Both the position numbers and the translations under genes were made by a program. From assembly GCA_947245315.1 (NCBI GenBank), contig CAMXNV010000115.1, positions 1 to 7,084 of the forward strand: DNA of 7,084 bases, given 5' to 3'. Shown here piece after piece: positions 5,092-7,084 of the stretch. The number at the start of each line of letters is the position of its first letter. Positions within the stretch are counted from its first letter, which is position 1. The notes under the pieces are model-generated. The model was not told the origin of the DNA. It made no database searches and saw only the letters and a program-made list of their open reading frames with translations. Source of the stretch: an uncultured Oscillibacter sp. (GTDB taxonomy: Bacteria > Bacillota > Clostridia > Oscillospirales > Oscillospiraceae).

Positions 5092-5155
5092 CTTTGCTAT
5101 GCGCTTGCGCACCGGATGAATGGCCGCGATACATCTTTTATGTATAGCAAAGGAG
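5092..5155 (+). promoter_or_regulatory. RNase J leader with ribosome-binding-site-masking inverted repeat
   Basis: The Shine-Dalgarno AAAGGAG (5149-5155) sits 11 bases before ATG 5167, a slightly long spacing. Its first four bases lie in ATAGCAAAG (5144-5152), a perfect 9-bp complement of CTTTGCTAT (5092-5100). A competing hairpin, ATACAT (5129-5134) with ATGTAT (5140-5145), shares two bases with that stem and leaves the Shine-Dalgarno free. The pairings are seen in the sequence; the idea that they switch translation is inference. No separate strong promoter is evident between 5019 and 5090. Confidence 0.5.
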
Positions 5156-5166
5156 TTCTACAATTT

Positions 5167-6825
5167 ATGGCAGAAAAACTGAAAATCATTCCTCTGGGCG
5201 GTCTGAATGAGATCGGAAAAAACATGACCGCCTATGAGTACGGCGGGGAGCTCATTGTCGTGGACTGCGGCATGGCCTTCCCCGGGGACGATATGTACGG
5301 AATCGACTGCATCATCCCCGACGTGACCTATCTCATCAAAAACCGGGCCCGCATCCGGGGCCTCTTTATCACCCACGGCCACGAGGACCATGTGGGCGCC
5401 ATCCCCTATGTGCTCAAACAGGTGAACATGCCCATCTACTGCACCCGCTTCACCGCCGGGCTCATTCAGCTCAAGCTGGAGGAGCACGGCCTGCTCAAGA
5501 GCACCAAGCTGATTACCGTGGAGCCGGGCCGGTCCGTCCGGGCGGGGAAGTTCACCGTGGAATTCATCCACGTGAACCACTCCATTGCGGACTCGGTGGC
5601 CTTTGCCATCCACACCCATATGGGCACTGTGGTCCACACGGGAGACTTCAAAATCGACTCCACCCCCATCGACGGGGAGGTCATCGACCTGGCCCGCCTG
5701 GGCGAGCTGGGGAAGGAGGGCGTGCTGGCCCTCTGCGCCGACTCCACCAACGTGGAGCGCCCGGGCTACACCCTCAGCGAGCGGGCCGTGGGCCAGACCT
5801 TCAGCCGGCAGTTCCAGGGCTGTGACGAGCGGATCATCGTCACCACCTTCGCCTCCAACGTCCACCGGATCCAGCAGGTGCTGGACGCCGCCGCCGCTTA
5901 CGGGCGGAAGGTGGCGGTCACGGGGCGCTCCATGGAAAACATCATGCGGGTGTCCACGGAGCTGGGCTATATGAAGGTGCCCAAGAATACCCTGGTGGAT
6001 ATCAATAAGATCAAGAGCCTGCCGAAAAACAAGCAGGTCATCGTCACCACGGGCTCCCAGGGCGAGGAGATGAGCGCCCTGTACCGCATGGCCTTCTCCA
6101 CCCACAAGCAGGTGGAGGTGGGCCCCGGGGACAAGGTGATTATCTCCGCCTCCGCCATCCCGGGCAACGAGGTGACGGTGAGCCGGGTCATCAACGAGCT
6201 CTTCCGCAAGGGCGTCCATGTGGTCTACGACAAGGCGGACATGCTCCACGTCTCCGGCCACGCCTGCCAGGAGGAGCTGAAAATCGTCCACGCCCTGACC
6301 CGGCCCCGGTTCTTCATCCCCCTCCACGGGGAGCAGCGGATGCTCCAGATTCACAGCCAGGTGGCTCAGCAGATGGGCCTGGACCGGAATCACATCGCCA
6401 TCGCGGAAAATGGAAGCGTCATCGAGCTGACGGCCAAGACGCTGAAAATCGGCGGGGCGGTTCCCGCCGGGGAGGTCTATGTGGACGGCTCCGGCGTGGG
6501 CGACGTGGGCGCGGTGGTCATGCGGGACCGCAAGCGCCTGGCGGAGGACGGCATGGTGGTGGTGGTCCTGCCCATCTCCAGCCATGACGGCGGCCTCCTG
6601 AGCCCGCCGGAGATTGTGACCCGGGGCTTCATCTACGTGAAGGAGTCCGGGGACCTGATGAAGGAGCTGCAAGGCGTGGCCATGGACGCGGCGGAATCCG
6701 TCACCCGCAAGCGCGGGCGGGACGACGGGGAGCTCCGAGGCGTCGTGAAGTCCGCCGTCAGCAGCTATCTGTTCAAGACTACGAAGCGGAGCCCGATGGT
6801 GATCCCGGTGGTGTCCAGGCTGTGA
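5167..6825 (+). CDS. rnj: Ribonuclease J (metallo-beta-lactamase/beta-CASP RNase)
   Basis: This 552-residue cytoplasmic RNase matches RNase J, a zinc-dependent 5'-3' exonuclease and endonuclease central to mRNA turnover and rRNA maturation in Gram-positive bacteria. The metallo-beta-lactamase core shows D33, the metal motif HGHEDH (70-75), H138 in NHSIAD, and D160 in TGDFK. The beta-CASP insert shows TFASNVHR (227-234), GRSM (253-256) and TTGSQGE (294-300), then HVSGHA (361-366) and H387 in PLHGE. The C-terminal dimerisation region runs from about 450 to the end. The length is typical. The start is ATG 5167, because the Shine-Dalgarno precedes it; in-frame ATGs at 5116 and 5140 lie upstream of that site. 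Unlike rnjA of Bacillus subtilis, no rpoY-like gene precedes it. The gene stands alone, with a long structured leader and a good terminator. Confidence 0.97.
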   Translation: MAEKLKIIPLGGLNEIGKNMTAYEYGGELIVVDCGMAFPGDDMYGIDCIIPDVTYLIKNRARIRGLFITHGHEDHVGAIPYVLKQVNMPIYCTRFTAGLIQLKLEEHGLLKSTKLITVEPGRSVRAGKFTVEFIHVNHSIADSVAFAIHTHMGTVVHTGDFKIDSTPIDGEVIDLARLGELGKEGVLALCADSTNVERPGYTLSERAVGQTFSRQFQGCDERIIVTTFASNVHRIQQVLDAAAAYGRKVAVTGRSMENIMRVSTELGYMKVPKNTLVDINKIKSLPKNKQVIVTTGSQGEEMSALYRMAFSTHKQVEVGPGDKVIISASAIPGNEVTVSRVINELFRKGVHVVYDKADMLHVSGHACQEELKIVHALTRPRFFIPLHGEQRMLQIHSQVAQQMGLDRNHIAIAENGSVIELTAKTLKIGGAVPAGEVYVDGSGVGDVGAVVMRDRKRLAEDGMVVVVLPISSHDGGLLSPPEIVTRGFIYVKESGDLMKELQGVAMDAAESVTRKRGRDDGELRGVVKSAVSSYLFKTTKRSPMVIPVVSRL

Positions 6826-6853
6826 GGCGGGGAAGATTTAATAGATAGAAGAG

Positions 6854-6891
6854 GAGCGGACGGAAGAAAAAATTCCGCCCGCTCTTTTTTT
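6854..6891 (+). terminator. Intrinsic terminator of RNase J
   Basis: GAGCGG (6854-6859) pairs with CCGCTC (6879-6884) and CGGAA (6861-6865) with TTCCG (6873-6877), with one A-C mismatch and a GAAAAAA loop. Seven T's follow (6885-6891). It starts 28 bases after the stop codon. Confidence 0.92.
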
Positions 6892-6940
6892 AGTATCTTA
6901 TATGAAGGGAGCCGAGGAGGTGGAAACGGCCTTGCGGGGA

Positions 6941-7084
6941 ACTCCCTCAGTCAGCGCCGTGGGCGCTGCCAGCTCCCTCGGAGAGGGAGCCTGGGGGGTG
7001 TGGGCTACCGATAAAAGGAGGAAACCCTAGGGAATGGCCCGCACAGGGGTGCGGGCCCCACAAAAGCCTCCCTCTTTGAGGGAG
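6941..7084. repeat. CTCCCTC-type interspersed hairpin repeat, continuing past the window
   Basis: ACTCCCTCAGT leads into perfect stems in series: CAGCGCC/GGCGCTG (6952-6968), GCTCCCTC/GAGGGAGC (6972-6990), GGCCCGCAC/GTGCGGGCC (7036-7057) and CTCCCTC/GAGGGAG (7068-7084, reaching the edge). CTCCCTC or its complement occurs five times in this stretch. It resembles non-coding repeats common in Oscillospiraceae chromosomes. It has no T-runs and no credible gene. Between the terminator and this repeat (6892-6940) I see nothing definable. Confidence 0.65.

Noticed and set aside
4896..5147. Small plus-strand frames between the lipoprotein gene and RNase J, including a possible rpoY-like gene
   Set aside because: They have no ribosome binding site, contain the structured RNA segments, and show no similarity to the RNA polymerase epsilon subunit.
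5158..6672. 504-codon minus-strand frame opposite RNase J
   Set aside because: Low-complexity His/Asp/Val/Gly translation with no motifs; it is a codon-bias shadow of rnj.
7014..7084. Possible gene starting at ATG 7034 after AAAGGAGG
   Set aside because: The spacing of 12 bases is long and the frame reads through the hairpin repeat; short translated pieces of such repeats are common annotation artefacts.

Overview
The window looks like chromosomal DNA of a GC-rich anaerobic Gram-positive bacterium, most likely a gut clostridium of the Oscillospiraceae type (Flavonifractor, Oscillibacter, Pseudoflavonifractor and relatives). The clues are strong AGGAGG-like ribosome binding sites, sigma-A promoters, an RNase J gene, a prokaryotic ferritin, codons ending mostly in G or C, and interspersed hairpin repeats (TGTAGGGGCGG and CTCCCTC types) that I associate with that family. 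The taxonomic call is an inference.

Layout. At the left edge a tRNA-Pro(TGG) gene runs leftward out of the window with a good promoter behind it (1-178, minus). Diverging from it is an EamA/DMT-family transporter (311-1165, plus), followed by an unrecognised small acidic protein (1232-1645, plus). Converging on these is the two-gene azlCD operon (2704-1678, minus), a branched-chain amino acid exporter with a near-consensus promoter. Diverging from azlC is a ferritin gene (3052-3564, plus) closed by a very strong terminator. A gene-free stretch of about 500 bases (3623-4113) holds a chain of perfect hairpins that includes a MITE-like element with TGTAGGG inverted ends. A lipoprotein with two C-terminal membrane segments follows (4114-4650, plus). 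After it comes a second gene-free stretch of about 500 bases (4651-5166) with its own promoter, a long rod-like RNA fold whose ends pair, and an inverted repeat covering the ribosome binding site of the last gene, RNase J (5167-6825, plus). RNase J ends at a clear terminator, and the right edge (6941-7084) is another hairpin-rich interspersed repeat.

How the genes work together. Most are separate housekeeping or transport units: metabolite export (EamA, AzlCD), iron storage (ferritin), RNA turnover (RNase J) and translation (tRNA-Pro). There is no large accessory system such as CRISPR, a phage, a toxin-antitoxin pair or a biosynthetic cluster. The most interesting part is the region before RNase J. 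Its predicted transcription start coincides with the base of a rod-like fold about 140 nt long, which suggests either a stand-alone small RNA (6S-like in shape) or a long regulatory leader. Nearer the gene, two partly exclusive stems could hide or expose the ribosome binding site.
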